Under the pieces are notes generated by a model that saw only the letters and a program-made list of their open reading frames with translations, was not told the origin of the DNA and did not search any database. The position numbers and the translations under genes were made by a program. From assembly GCA_963788115.1 (NCBI GenBank), contig CAWBFD010000002.1, positions 868,001 through 932,000 on the forward strand: a stretch of 64,000 bases of DNA. The letters run 5' to 3'. Positions within the stretch are counted from its first letter, which is position 1; each line of letters starts with the position of its first letter. Positions 48,814-57,863 of this stretch are shown here, piece after piece. This stretch comes from CAWBFD01 sp963788115 (GTDB taxonomy: Bacteria; Actinomycetota; Thermoleophilia; Solirubrobacterales; 70-9).

Positions 48814-50376
48814 TTGGAACCGCTCGTCGAGACGAATATCCAAAATAGGGACCCAGTGACCGACGGAGCGAAATCTGGGCTCGCGAGCGGGCTGATCGGG
48901 GCGGTGCTCTCGGGCCGCTACCGGCTCGAGTCGAAGCTCGGCAGCGGCGGAATGTCGACCGTGTATCTGGCACGGGACGAAACCCTTGAGCGTTTCGTCG
49001 CGGTCAAGGTCCTGCACGGCGAGATCTCCGACCAGGCCGACCAGCTCGAGCGCTTCCGTCGCGAGGCCACGACGGTGGCGCAGCTGTCCCACCCCAACGT
49101 GGTCGCGGTGATCGACGCCGGCGAGGACGGCGGCCACCCGTACATCGTCTTCGAGCACGTCGAGGGGGAGACGCTGAAGCACCGGATCGACCGGCTCGGA
49201 CGGCTTCCGGTCGACGAGGCCGTCGCCTATGCGATCGAGATCGGCCGTGGGCTGGCCGCCGCCCATGGACGCCGGCTCGTGCATCGCGATGTCAAGCCGC
49301 AGAACGTGCTGATCGACGCCGACGGGCGCGGCAAGGTGACCGACTTCGGCATCGCCCGCTCGCTCGAGTCCGACGGACTGACCAAGACCGGCCGCGTGCT
49401 CGGGACCACCGACTACGTCTCGCCGGAGCAGGCCATGGGCCACCAGGTCGACGCCCGCTCCGACATCTACGCGCTCGGCGTACTGCTCTTCGAGATGCTC
49501 ACGGGAAAGGTCCCGTTCGAGGCGGAGACGCTGGTCGGGGTGGCGATGAAGCACGTGAACGAGCCGATGCCGAACGTGCAGAAGCTCCGGCCGGATGTTT
49601 CATCGGCGCTGGCCGCGGTGATCGAGCGGGCGACGGCCAAGGACCCGAAGCGGCGCTACCGGGACATGGCCTCGATGCTCGCCGACCTCGAGACCGCGCT
49701 GGAGGTGGAGGTGGCGCGGGCCGGGGGATCCACCGGCGAGGCGACCACCGTGATCGAGTCGGTGCCGACTCGCCGCCGGTTGCTACCGGGCCGGAAGGTC
49801 TCGGTCGCCGGGATCGCGATCGTCGCGCTGGCGGCGATCGCGGCGATCGTGATCGCCCTGGTCACGAATGAGGACGAGCCCGCCCCCGCTGGGGGCGGGG
49901 GGGCGCCGACGAGCGGCGGGGCGATCGAGCTCGCTGGGGCGGGGACTTTCGACCCGCTCCCGGGTGATGGGACCGAGGTCGACGACGTCGTCGACCTCGC
50001 AATCGATGGCGATCCCACCGGGACCACCTGGGTCAGCGAGCACTACGACACCGAGGACTTCGGGAATCTCAAGGATGGCGTTGGGATCTATGTCGAGACC
50101 GACGAAGGGGCCTCGCCGCGGGTGATGACGGTTCGCTCGGCCGAGGGCGGGTGGGACGCTCAGGTGTACGCGGCGCAGGGGGGCCCGCCGTCCGAGCTCG
50201 GCGACTGGGAGGGGCCGATCGGGCAGATCACGGACGCGTCCACGGAGGCCGAGATCCAGCTCAACTCCACCGGCGAGAACCGCTTCTTCCTGCTGTGGTT
50301 CACGAGCCTGCCGACGTCGACCGAGGACTCTTCGCGGTACCGGGCGGAGATCGCCGACATCGAGTTGACGAGCTGA
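48814..50376 (+). CDS. Membrane Ser/Thr protein kinase with discoidin-like extracellular domain
   Basis: A 520-residue Hanks-type kinase. It has a P-loop LGSGGMSTVYLA, the VAIK-like Lys in VAVKVLHG, HRDVKPQNVLID and DFGIARS, APE-like SPEQAMG. A membrane helix (about residues 331-353) and a 165-residue outside domain follow: DGDPTGTTWVSEHYDTEDFG, continuing with VRSAEGGWDAQVY. This resembles carbohydrate-binding/discoidin-like regions seen in actinobacterial PknB-type and MviN proteins. The TTG at 48814 is the earliest start, and GTG 48856 is a plausible alternative. Ligand unknown. Confidence 0.87.
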   Translation: MEPLVETNIQNRDPVTDGAKSGLASGLIGAVLSGRYRLESKLGSGGMSTVYLARDETLERFVAVKVLHGEISDQADQLERFRREATTVAQLSHPNVVAVIDAGEDGGHPYIVFEHVEGETLKHRIDRLGRLPVDEAVAYAIEIGRGLAAAHGRRLVHRDVKPQNVLIDADGRGKVTDFGIARSLESDGLTKTGRVLGTTDYVSPEQAMGHQVDARSDIYALGVLLFEMLTGKVPFEAETLVGVAMKHVNEPMPNVQKLRPDVSSALAAVIERATAKDPKRRYRDMASMLADLETALEVEVARAGGSTGEATTVIESVPTRRRLLPGRKVSVAGIAIVALAAIAAIVIALVTNEDEPAPAGGGGAPTSGGAIELAGAGTFDPLPGDGTEVDDVVDLAIDGDPTGTTWVSEHYDTEDFGNLKDGVGIYVETDEGASPRVMTVRSAEGGWDAQVYAAQGGPPSELGDWEGPIGQITDASTEAEIQLNSTGENRFFLLWFTSLPTSTEDSSRYRAEIADIELTS

Positions 50377-50542
50377 GGCGGGATGGGGGTGACGGTGCGG
50401 CCGGGGGTAGGCGCCGGCCGGCGCGGGGGCGTGGCCACCGCGAGGTGTCACCCTCCACGCCGCCGCCGTCTCCACCGTCCCGTGCCGTCACACGCTGGAC
50501 GCGCTAGGCGGGGTGGGCGCGCTAGGAGTATCATTCGTCACA

Positions 50543-50638
50543 AGAGGCTCCCCGGATCCCAGCAGCTTTCACCGCAAGGTTCCTGCTCGGGTCTAAAGGA
50601 CCAACCGCGAGGGCGGCGAGGCTTCCAGGGGAGCCTCT
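50543..50638. ncRNA. Candidate structured RNA between convergent genes
   Basis: An 11-bp perfect closing stem, AGAGGCTCCCC (50543-50553) with GGGGAGCCTCT (50628-50638), encloses three local hairpins: AGCAG/CTGCT (50561-50565/50583-50587), GGTC-TAAAG-GACC (50590-50602) and CCGC/GCGG after it. The layout is a multiloop RNA of 96 nt. It lies between a kinase and the Ddl gene, which converge. I match it to no known RNA family. A complex terminator is the alternative. Confidence 0.45.
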
Positions 50639-50672
50639 GCTATTGCCGCCCGCACCCGAGCGCGCGTGTCGC

Positions 50673-50698
50673 CTTCGTTCGCGTATACCGAACGAAAG
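50673..50698. terminator. Hairpin before the Ddl stop
   Basis: CTTCGTTCG (50673-50681) pairs with CGAACGAAAG (50689-50698) around a 7-base loop. It lies 18 bases past the Ddl stop on the minus strand and would end the cell-wall operon. No strong T-run is present. Confidence 0.6.
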
Positions 50699-50715
50699 CG
50701 CCATCATGGAGGTGC

Positions 50716-51684
50716 TCAGAACCGGTATGAGCGCTCCGTACGGTGGCGCTCGACCGCCAGGCGAACGAGGCGATCGCAGACCTCCGGGTAGGTCATGCCG
50801 GTTTCCTCGAACAGCTTCGCGAACACGCTGGTCGCGGTGAAGCCCGGGATCGTGTTGATCTCGTTCACGAGGACCTCGTCCCCCTCGTGCACGAAGAAGT
50901 CGCAGCGAGCGAGACCGGTGCCGCCGATCACCGTGAACACCCGCGCCGCCAGCTCCCGCACCCGCTCGATCGCCGCCTCGTCGATCCGGGGGGGAACGAT
51001 CAGCTCCATCCCGCCCTCCGAGTACTTGGCCTCGTAGTCGTACCAGTCGGCGTGGGCGACGATCTCGCCGGGGAGCGACGTCTCCGGGGTCTCGTTCCCC
51101 ATCACCGAGCATTCGACCTCGCGGCCGCCGCCGTCGGCCTCCACGATCACCCGCGGGTCATGCCGGGCGGCAAGCTCGATCGCGTCGTCAAGCTCCTGCT
51201 CCGGGCTCGAGACCTTCGAGATCCCGACGCTGGACCCGAGCCGCGAGGGCTTCACCCACAGGGGACGGCCCATCGTCGCGGCCTCCTCCCGCCAGCCGGG
51301 GCTCCCGGCCTCGCAGAACGCGACCTGGGGGATCCCGTGAAACGCGAGCAGCCGCTTGAAGATCAGCTTGTCCATCGCCACCGCCGCGGCGAGCACGGTC
51401 GGCCCCGCGTAGGCGACATCGAGGCATTCGAGCAGGCCCTGAACGGTGCCGTCCTCACCGAACGGCCCGTGCAGGACCGGGAAGGCCACGTCGACGTCGA
51501 GCAGGCCCGCAGCCGGACGCAGCTCCAACTCCTCCCCGCCAAGCATCCAGCGCCCGTCGCGCTCGATCTTGATCTGCACCACCTCGTGACCCGCCTCGGC
51601 CAGGCCGGCAGCGACCGACGCGCCCGAGTTGAGCGACACCTCGTGCTCGCTCGAGCGCCCTCCGGAGATCACCGCAACCTTCAT
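50716..51684 (-). CDS. ddl: D-alanine--D-alanine ligase
   Basis: A 322-residue ATP-grasp ligase that makes D-Ala-D-Ala for peptidoglycan. Signatures: VISGGRSSEHEVSLNSG, FPVLHGPFGEDGTVQGLLE, LWVKPSRLGSSVGISKV and a metal site LVNEINTIPGFTATSVF. The ATG at 51684 overlaps the PASTA kinase stop by 4 bp, so it is the last gene of the cell-wall/kinase operon. The arrangement couples precursor synthesis to the kinase that senses wall fragments. Confidence 0.95.
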   Translation of the reverse strand: MKVAVISGGRSSEHEVSLNSGASVAAGLAEAGHEVVQIKIERDGRWMLGGEELELRPAAGLLDVDVAFPVLHGPFGEDGTVQGLLECLDVAYAGPTVLAAAVAMDKLIFKRLLAFHGIPQVAFCEAGSPGWREEAATMGRPLWVKPSRLGSSVGISKVSSPEQELDDAIELAARHDPRVIVEADGGGREVECSVMGNETPETSLPGEIVAHADWYDYEAKYSEGGMELIVPPRIDEAAIERVRELAARVFTVIGGTGLARCDFFVHEGDEVLVNEINTIPGFTATSVFAKLFEETGMTYPEVCDRLVRLAVERHRTERSYRF

Positions 51685-53603
51685 CGCGGCAATCCTCCCT
51701 TTTCGGGCGGGGTGTCGCCGTCCGCCGGCGGAGGGGTGCCCAGCTCATCCTGCTCGAGCGGTGGCTCCGGAGGCGGCTCGAACACGCCGACGAAGATCGT
51801 GACCTGTTCCGAGCTCAGGATCCGGCTGCCGGGGCTCGGCGCCTGGTCGAGGACCAGGCCGTCATCCGACTCCTCGTCGGTCGACCGCTCGACGATGCGG
51901 ATGTTGGTGGCGCCGCGCGCGATCAGCGTGCTTCGCGCCGTGTCCTCGGGCTGGCCGACGACGTTGGGCATGACCACCGACCCGGCTCCGGTGGAGACGA
52001 CGATGGTCACGCGGCTGCCCTCCTCGATCCTGCTGCCCTCCCCCGGGCTCTGGTCGATCACCTGGCCCTCGGGCTCATCGGCGTTCCGGGTGTCGACGTC
52101 GACGACGAAGTTGCGCGCCTCGAGCCGGGATTGAGCGGCGCTCTGCTGGAGGCCGATGACGCCCGGGACCACCGCCAGGTTCGCGCCTCGGGACACGAGC
52201 AGGGTCACGCTGGATTGACACGGGACCTCGGTGCCGGCAGGCGGATCCGTGCCGATCGCCCGGCCGGCTCGGACCGTGTCGCTGAATCGGGGGCTCTGCA
52301 CGATCAGGAGATCCTCGCCGCGCAATCGTTCCCGGCCCCTGGCGGCGGAGAGATTCCGTACCGGCGGCACCGTCACCTGCTGTCCGGTGCTGACCGTGAT
52401 CGTCACGGTCGACCCGTCGTCCGCCTGCTCGCCGGCGGCCGGGTCCTGCTCGATCACTTCCCCGGCCTCGGCGCACGCCGGGCGGGGTAGAGCGTTCACC
52501 TCGAATCCCCTTCCCTCCAGCAGCGCCCGCGCACTGGCCTCGCTCTCCCCGACCACCGTGGGCACGTTGACCTGCTCGGACCGGGTCAGCGCGAACACGG
52601 CGACCGCCGCGAACGCCAGCAGCAGGACGCCCGCGATGAGCATTGCCAGGCGCCAGCCGTGGAGCCAGCGGCGCCAGCCGCGCTCCTCCTCTTCCTCGGG
52701 GGTGACCGGGGCCTCGGCGGCCGGAGCGGGGACGGGCGCCACCGCCGGGGGAATGACGGCGGTCGCCCCGAGGGGGTCGCCCTGTGGGTCGGCCTCGGCA
52801 GCGTCGAGGGCGCGGCGGAACTCGCCCGCCGACGAGTATCGGTTCGCCGGATCCTTCGCCAGCGCCCGCAGCACCACGGCATCAAGGGCCGGCGACACCT
52901 CGGGGTTGAGCTCGCGTGGCGGACGGGGCCGCTCGGAGATCTGCTTCAGCGCCACCGCCACGGGCGTTTCGGCCTCGAACGGAAGCCGGCCCGTGAGCGC
53001 CTCATAGAGGACGACCCCAATCGAGTAGAGATCGGAGGCCGGAGTCACCTCCCGACCCTGTGCCTGCTCCGGCGAGAGGTACTGGGCGGTGCCCAGGACC
53101 GAGCCCGCCTGGGTGATCTCGGAGGCGCCCGCGCGGGCAATGCCGAAATCCGCGACGCGCGCGCGGCCGTCACGATCCACGAGCACGTTGTGCGGCTTCA
53201 GGTCCCGGTGCACGATCCCGTGGTCGTGCGCAAAACCCACTCCGGCGAGGACCTGACGCACGATCTCGACCGCCTCGGGCACCGTCAGCCCGCGGGCGAT
53301 CAGGTCCTTCAGCGAGGCTCCCTCCACATACTCCATCGCGATGTAGTGGAGGCCCTCCCACTCGCCACGGTCGTAGATCCCGACCACGTTCGGATGCTGG
53401 AGCCCGGCCGCGGCGGTGGCCTCGCGGCGGAAGCGCTCCACGAACGAGCGGTCCTGGGCGAAGCGCTCGAGCAGGAACTTGAGCGCGACCTGCCGGCGGA
53501 GCTCCTGGTCCTCGGCGAGCCAGACGTCGGCCATGCCGCCGGAGCCGAGCCTGCTGATCAGGCGATACCGGTCGGCCACGGTCACTCCCGGCTGGAGGAT
53601 CAC
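51681..53603 (-). CDS. pknB: PknB-type Ser/Thr kinase with four PASTA domains
   Basis: A 640-residue kinase. The cytosolic domain has LGSGGMADVWLAE, VHRDLKPHNVLVD and DFGIARAGAS, followed by a Pro/Ala linker and a membrane helix (LAMLIAGVLLLAFAAVAVFA, about residues 325-345). Four extracellular PASTA repeats follow, each with PxVxG-type starts and ending in TITVSTG-like strands. The first two each carry one Cys (PACAEAGEV and EVPCQSSVT), which may form a disulfide. PASTA kinases sense muropeptides and control wall synthesis and division. Start GTG 53603. Confidence 0.95.
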   Translation of the reverse strand: MILQPGVTVADRYRLISRLGSGGMADVWLAEDQELRRQVALKFLLERFAQDRSFVERFRREATAAAGLQHPNVVGIYDRGEWEGLHYIAMEYVEGASLKDLIARGLTVPEAVEIVRQVLAGVGFAHDHGIVHRDLKPHNVLVDRDGRARVADFGIARAGASEITQAGSVLGTAQYLSPEQAQGREVTPASDLYSIGVVLYEALTGRLPFEAETPVAVALKQISERPRPPRELNPEVSPALDAVVLRALAKDPANRYSSAGEFRRALDAAEADPQGDPLGATAVIPPAVAPVPAPAAEAPVTPEEEEERGWRRWLHGWRLAMLIAGVLLLAFAAVAVFALTRSEQVNVPTVVGESEASARALLEGRGFEVNALPRPACAEAGEVIEQDPAAGEQADDGSTVTITVSTGQQVTVPPVRNLSAARGRERLRGEDLLIVQSPRFSDTVRAGRAIGTDPPAGTEVPCQSSVTLLVSRGANLAVVPGVIGLQQSAAQSRLEARNFVVDVDTRNADEPEGQVIDQSPGEGSRIEEGSRVTIVVSTGAGSVVMPNVVGQPEDTARSTLIARGATNIRIVERSTDEESDDGLVLDQAPSPGSRILSSEQVTIFVGVFEPPPEPPLEQDELGTPPPADGDTPPEKGGLPR

Positions 53604-53682
53604 CAGCGACCTCCGGTCGATTGTCGGGTTTGGTACCGCATAGGTGGCTAGTCCGACAATCGCTGTAGTGGGGAGGGGGAGC

Positions 53683-55158
53683 TCACTGCGCGAGCAGCGT
53701 CTCCATCACCTGCGTCGCGACGGGGCCGGCGACCTCGCCGCCGAAGCACCCGGTGCAGCTCTCGATCGTCGCCGCGACCGCGATCTGCGGATCGTCCGAC
53801 GGAGCGAAGCCGATGAACCAGGGCTGGTTGAGGCGCTCGGCGATGTCCTTCTCCGCGGTGCCCGTCTTGCCGGCGAAGGAGACGCCGTCCACCGAGAGCG
53901 CGGACGCCGTCCCCTCCTCGGTGACGCTGGTCATCATGTCGGTCACCTGGGCAGCGGTCTCCTCGCTCACGACCCGTTCCTGCTCGTTGGGATCGAGCTC
54001 CTCGATCGTGCGCCCGTCGGGGTCGGTCGCCTCCTGCAGGAAGGTCGGCTGCATCAGGACGCCGCCGTTGGCGATCGTCGCCGCCACCTCCGCCATCTGG
54101 GTCGCCGAGGCGAGATCCTGCCCCTCCTCGCCGCCCTGCCCGATCGCCACGCGACCGACGTCGAAGCCGTCGCGGACCAGATCGCCGTCGGCGTTGTACA
54201 CGCCGCTCGCCCTCATCTGGATGTCCGGGTAGTCGAGCTGCGGATCGGAATAGAAGCCGAACCGCTCCATGTACTCGACCATCGTGTCCGTGCCCAGCTG
54301 CTCGCCGACCTGGGCCCAGTAGGTGTTGACCGAGTTGGTGAGGGCAGTGGTCATGTCGATGTCGCCGAAGCTGGTCCCGCCGGAGTTCTCCAGCGGCACC
54401 CCGCTGATCTCCTTCGGGGAGTCGGCGTTCAGCACGGTGTCCGGCGTGAACTCGCCGGAGTCGAGCGCGGCGGCCGCGGTAACCACCTTCATCGTCGACC
54501 CCGGCGGGTAGGTGCTCTGGGTCGGGCGATTTACCAGGGGAGCGCCGGCATCCTGGGTCAGGCGAGAGAACTCGTTCTCGTTCTGGACCACGTTCGGGTC
54601 GAATCCAGGCGAAGAAACCATCGCCCTCACGGCCCCGGTAGAGGGCTCGATCGCGACCACGGCGCCGCCGGTGCCCGGCAGGCCGTTGCTGGCGATCGCC
54701 GAGCTCAGCGCGTCGGTCGCAACCCGCTGGGCGTCCGCGTCGATGGTCAGGGTGACGTCGGCGCCCTCCTGGGTGCGATTGAGGATGTCGTCGATGATTG
54801 TCTCGAACTCGTCCTCCTCGCCGATCAGGAGGTCGTTCTCGGCCAGCTCGATCTCGGTGCGGCCGACCTCGACGAAGCTGTAGCCGACGGGATGGCCGTA
54901 GAGCGACCCCTGCGGGTACCGGCGGACGAACACCGGCCGGTTGCCCCCTCCCTCCGGCAGGCTCTCGGCGACGAGCTCACCGTCGACCGTGGTGATGTCT
55001 CCGCGCGGGATCTGCTGCTCCTCGATCAGCGGTCGCCGGTTGGCGTTGTTCTCCTCGAGCGCGTCGGCCTCGAACACCGCCCACCTCGAGGTGAAGTAGA
55101 CGAGCGTCCCGAGCAGCAGGAGGAGGATCGCGAAGACACGGACGATCGGGGCGTTCAC
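53683..55158 (-). CDS. pbpA: Penicillin-binding transpeptidase (PbpA/FtsI type)
   Basis: A 491-residue class B PBP with one N-terminal membrane helix, a dimerisation region and a transpeptidase domain. Motifs: STYPPGSTMKVV (SxxK serine), TNSVNTYW (SxN) and FAGKTGTAE (KTG). The C-terminus contains CTGC near residue 473. It cross-links peptidoglycan during growth or division. GTG 55158 overlaps the FtsW/RodA stop by 4 bp, the usual SEDS-PBP pair arrangement. Confidence 0.94.
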   Translation of the reverse strand: MNAPIVRVFAILLLLLGTLVYFTSRWAVFEADALEENNANRRPLIEEQQIPRGDITTVDGELVAESLPEGGGNRPVFVRRYPQGSLYGHPVGYSFVEVGRTEIELAENDLLIGEEDEFETIIDDILNRTQEGADVTLTIDADAQRVATDALSSAIASNGLPGTGGAVVAIEPSTGAVRAMVSSPGFDPNVVQNENEFSRLTQDAGAPLVNRPTQSTYPPGSTMKVVTAAAALDSGEFTPDTVLNADSPKEISGVPLENSGGTSFGDIDMTTALTNSVNTYWAQVGEQLGTDTMVEYMERFGFYSDPQLDYPDIQMRASGVYNADGDLVRDGFDVGRVAIGQGGEEGQDLASATQMAEVAATIANGGVLMQPTFLQEATDPDGRTIEELDPNEQERVVSEETAAQVTDMMTSVTEEGTASALSVDGVSFAGKTGTAEKDIAERLNQPWFIGFAPSDDPQIAVAATIESCTGCFGGEVAGPVATQVMETLLAQ

Positions 55159-56537
55159 GTGAGCGCCTCTCGAACCACGGGATCACGGCCGACGGGGTCC
55201 GCCGGCTCGCTCGGCGGACGGCGGGCCCGATCCGAGATCAGGAGCAGGAGAGCGACCAGGATCATGTTGGCCACGATCGAGCTGCCGCCGAAGGAGACGA
55301 ACGGCAGGGTGACGCCGGTCAGCGGGATCGTCTTGGTGACGCCGCCGATGATCACGAACGCCTGGAGGGTGAAGACGGCGGTGAGACCCGCCGCGAGCAG
55401 CTTCGAGAACCCGTCGGGCGCCATCACCGCGGTCTTGAAGCCCCGCGCAGCAATCAGCGCGTAGATCACGATCAGCGCGCAGGCTCCGAAGGTCCCGAGC
55501 TCGGAGACGATCACCGCGTAGATGAAGTCCGTGTGTGGGGCCGGCAGGATGCTTCCGCACTCGGGGAAGCCTGAGGTGCATGAGTCGGGGAAGAAGGGAC
55601 CCGGCAGTCGTAAGAGCGACTCGCCGAGGCCGGTGCCGAAAAGGCCGCCGTCGGCCTGGGCAAACAGCGACTGCTGCACCTGGCCGGCGCCCGCCGGCAC
55701 GTTCGGCCCGAACGGGTCGAGCCAGATCTCGAACCGATCGTGCACGTGGGGGATGGTCTCTGCGAAGAAGAACGCCCCGACCACGAACAGGGCCACCCCC
55801 ACCACGACGTACGAGAGGCGAGCCGTGGCCACGTAGACCAGCACCAGGAACGCCCCGAAGAACATCACCGAGCTGCCGAGGTCGCGGATGAACACAAGCA
55901 GCACCATCGCGGCGCCCCACACGGCCAGCAGCGGGCCGAAGTGCTTCAGCGGCGGAATCGTCAACCCGGCGACGCGGCGCGCGGCGACCGACAGCAGCTC
56001 CCGGCGCTCGGCCAGATAGCTGGCGAGGAAGATGACGATCCCGATCTTCGCGACCTCGGCCGGCTGGAACGAGATCGGGCCGAGCTCGATCCCGAGGTAC
56101 GCGCCGTTCGCCTGGGCGCCGATCCCGGGGAGCCGGGGCGCCAGCAGGAGCAGGATGCTCACGGTGGCGATCACGTAGCGATAGCGCTCGAGCACGTGGT
56201 AGTCGCGCAGGAACACGATCGTCGCCATGAACAGCACGAGCCCGAGCACGAACACGGTCGCCTGGTTGAGTGCGTAGCCCTCGTCGATCCGGTAGATCAC
56301 CACCAGCCCGAACGCGGCGAGCAGGGCGCAGAGCGGGAACAGGTACGGATCCGCGTTGGGGAGCCGGAACCGCAGGAACAAGTGGGCCGCCAGGCAGAGG
56401 GCGAAGAAGTAGACCCCGTAGGTGAGGCTCAGGTCGTTGACCTCATCCGAGCGGACGATGAACACCTGGGCGAACCCGGCGGTGAGCAACACGGCGACCG
56501 GGATCAGGGCCAGGAGCTCGCGGTTGCGGGCCTTCAT
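55155..56537 (-). CDS. SEDS glycosyltransferase, FtsW/RodA family
   Basis: A 460-residue multi-pass membrane protein of the FtsW/RodA/SpoVE family, a peptidoglycan glycan polymerase. Markers are ISFQPAEVAKIGIVIFLASY, DLGSSVMFFGAFLVLVY, SLFAQADGGLFGTGLGES and LPLTGVTLPFVSFGGSSIV-type residues (ITGVTLPFVS region at the C-terminus). It works with the adjacent PBP. In the actinobacterial kinase cluster this gene is usually called rodA. Whether it acts in division or elongation cannot be told here. Confidence 0.94.
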   Translation of the reverse strand: MKARNRELLALIPVAVLLTAGFAQVFIVRSDEVNDLSLTYGVYFFALCLAAHLFLRFRLPNADPYLFPLCALLAAFGLVVIYRIDEGYALNQATVFVLGLVLFMATIVFLRDYHVLERYRYVIATVSILLLLAPRLPGIGAQANGAYLGIELGPISFQPAEVAKIGIVIFLASYLAERRELLSVAARRVAGLTIPPLKHFGPLLAVWGAAMVLLVFIRDLGSSVMFFGAFLVLVYVATARLSYVVVGVALFVVGAFFFAETIPHVHDRFEIWLDPFGPNVPAGAGQVQQSLFAQADGGLFGTGLGESLLRLPGPFFPDSCTSGFPECGSILPAPHTDFIYAVIVSELGTFGACALIVIYALIAARGFKTAVMAPDGFSKLLAAGLTAVFTLQAFVIIGGVTKTIPLTGVTLPFVSFGGSSIVANMILVALLLLISDRARRPPSEPADPVGRDPVVREALT

Positions 56538-56564
56538 CGGGAGGGTCGGGGCATCTCCGGGTGC

Positions 56565-57863
56565 TCAGCCTCCGGGCTGCCGATCTCCTCCGTCACCCGG
56601 CCGAGCCTGGTTCCCGGCGCCGGGCTGCTCGGACCCACCGCCGCCGCCGCCTCCGGGCGACGTGGGTGGCCCGGCCTTCGCCTCGAGGTCGGCCAGCAAC
56701 GACTCGGCGTCGTCCTGGGAGCGCAGCTCGTGCTCGGTGGCCGTCTCCTGGTCGGAGACGGAGAGCGATGCGACCTGCACCGGGGTCGAGCGGACCTCGC
56801 TGTACAGCTTGACGTCGAGCGGAAGGTCATACGGAAGCCCGCGGTAGAGCGCCAGCCGCCCGCCCTCGTCGGTGCCGAGGAAGTAGATCTGCCGGGCGCC
56901 CCAGACGGCCAGGGCGACGATTCCGGCGATCACCAGGAGCCCGACGAGCACCTTGAGCGCGGTCCGGCCGCGACCGCCCGGCCGTTCCTCACCGGCCGCG
57001 GGGGGCCTGTCCTCCGCCGCCCGCAGGCTCCGCACGCGCTCGCGCTCCGCCACCCGCACCCCGCCCACGGTCTCCTCCGCCGCGGGCCCCACCAGGGTCG
57101 CCCCCTCCTCCGGCGTGGGCTCCGCCGCAACTCCCACCGGCGCCTCGGCCTGCTCGAGGCGAAACGCGACCACTGTGATGTTGTCGCGGCCGCCCGCCAC
57201 GTTCGCCTCCGCCACGAGGCGCTCGGCCGCCTCACCCAGGCCGGCCGAGGAGGCGAGCAGGTCCCTGATCCGTTCGTCGGGCACCATCGTCGTCAGCCCG
57301 TCGGAGCAGAGCAGGTAGACATCGCCCGGCTGCGCCCGATAGGTCATCGTGTCGATCTCGACCCGCGGCTCGGGGCCCAGCGCGCGGGTGATGATCGAGC
57401 GCTGCGGGTGGTCCTCCGCCTGCTCGTCGGTGAGCCGGCCCTGGCGGCGAAGCTCCTCGACCAGGGAGTGATCCGAGGTGAGCATGCGAAGCTCGCCGTC
57501 GCGGAAGACATAGGCCCGGCTGTCGCCGACGTGGGCGAAGCTCACCTCCTCCCCTTCGACCAGGGCCGCGGTGAACGTGGTTCCCATCCCGGAGTGGGCC
57601 GAGTCGCGCTCGGCGAGCGCATGGATGCGCTCGTTCGCGTCCTCGGCGATCCCGCGCAGGTAAGCCTCGGGGGCGGTGTCGCCGCGGTCGGCCGCCGCGG
57701 CCGCCTCGGCAGCGAGCCGGGACGCGACCTCGCCGGCCTGCGCGCCGCCCATGCCGTCGGCGACCGCGAACACCGGGGGACGCGCGAGGAACGAGTCCTC
57801 GTTCGCGTCGCGCTGACGGCCGGTGTCCGTGACGTAAGCCTGCTCGGCTACGCGCAGCGCCAT
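56565..57863 (-). CDS. pstP: PP2C-type Ser/Thr protein phosphatase (PstP)
   Basis: A 432-residue phosphatase. The cytosolic PP2C domain (about 1-235) has metal Asp residues in DANEDSF, VADGMGGAQAGE and LLCSDGLTTMV, and GGRDNITVV. A membrane helix (about 305-327) and a short extracellular tail rich in Gly/Pro follow. It reverses phosphorylation by the kinases of the cluster. ATG 57863 shares one base with the FhaB stop. It matches the standard actinobacterial order FhaA-FhaB-PstP-RodA-PbpA-PknB. Confidence 0.94.
   Translation of the reverse strand: MALRVAEQAYVTDTGRQRDANEDSFLARPPVFAVADGMGGAQAGEVASRLAAEAAAAADRGDTAPEAYLRGIAEDANERIHALAERDSAHSGMGTTFTAALVEGEEVSFAHVGDSRAYVFRDGELRMLTSDHSLVEELRRQGRLTDEQAEDHPQRSIITRALGPEPRVEIDTMTYRAQPGDVYLLCSDGLTTMVPDERIRDLLASSAGLGEAAERLVAEANVAGGRDNITVVAFRLEQAEAPVGVAAEPTPEEGATLVGPAAEETVGGVRVAERERVRSLRAAEDRPPAAGEERPGGRGRTALKVLVGLLVIAGIVALAVWGARQIYFLGTDEGGRLALYRGLPYDLPLDVKLYSEVRSTPVQVASLSVSDQETATEHELRSQDDAESLLADLEAKAGPPTSPGGGGGGGSEQPGAGNQARPGDGGDRQPGG

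Noticed and set aside
50543..50638. Cobalamin riboswitch on the minus strand
   Set aside because: A short GGTGAAA match resembles the cobalamin core, but the rest of the consensus is absent and the element lies downstream of genes on both sides.
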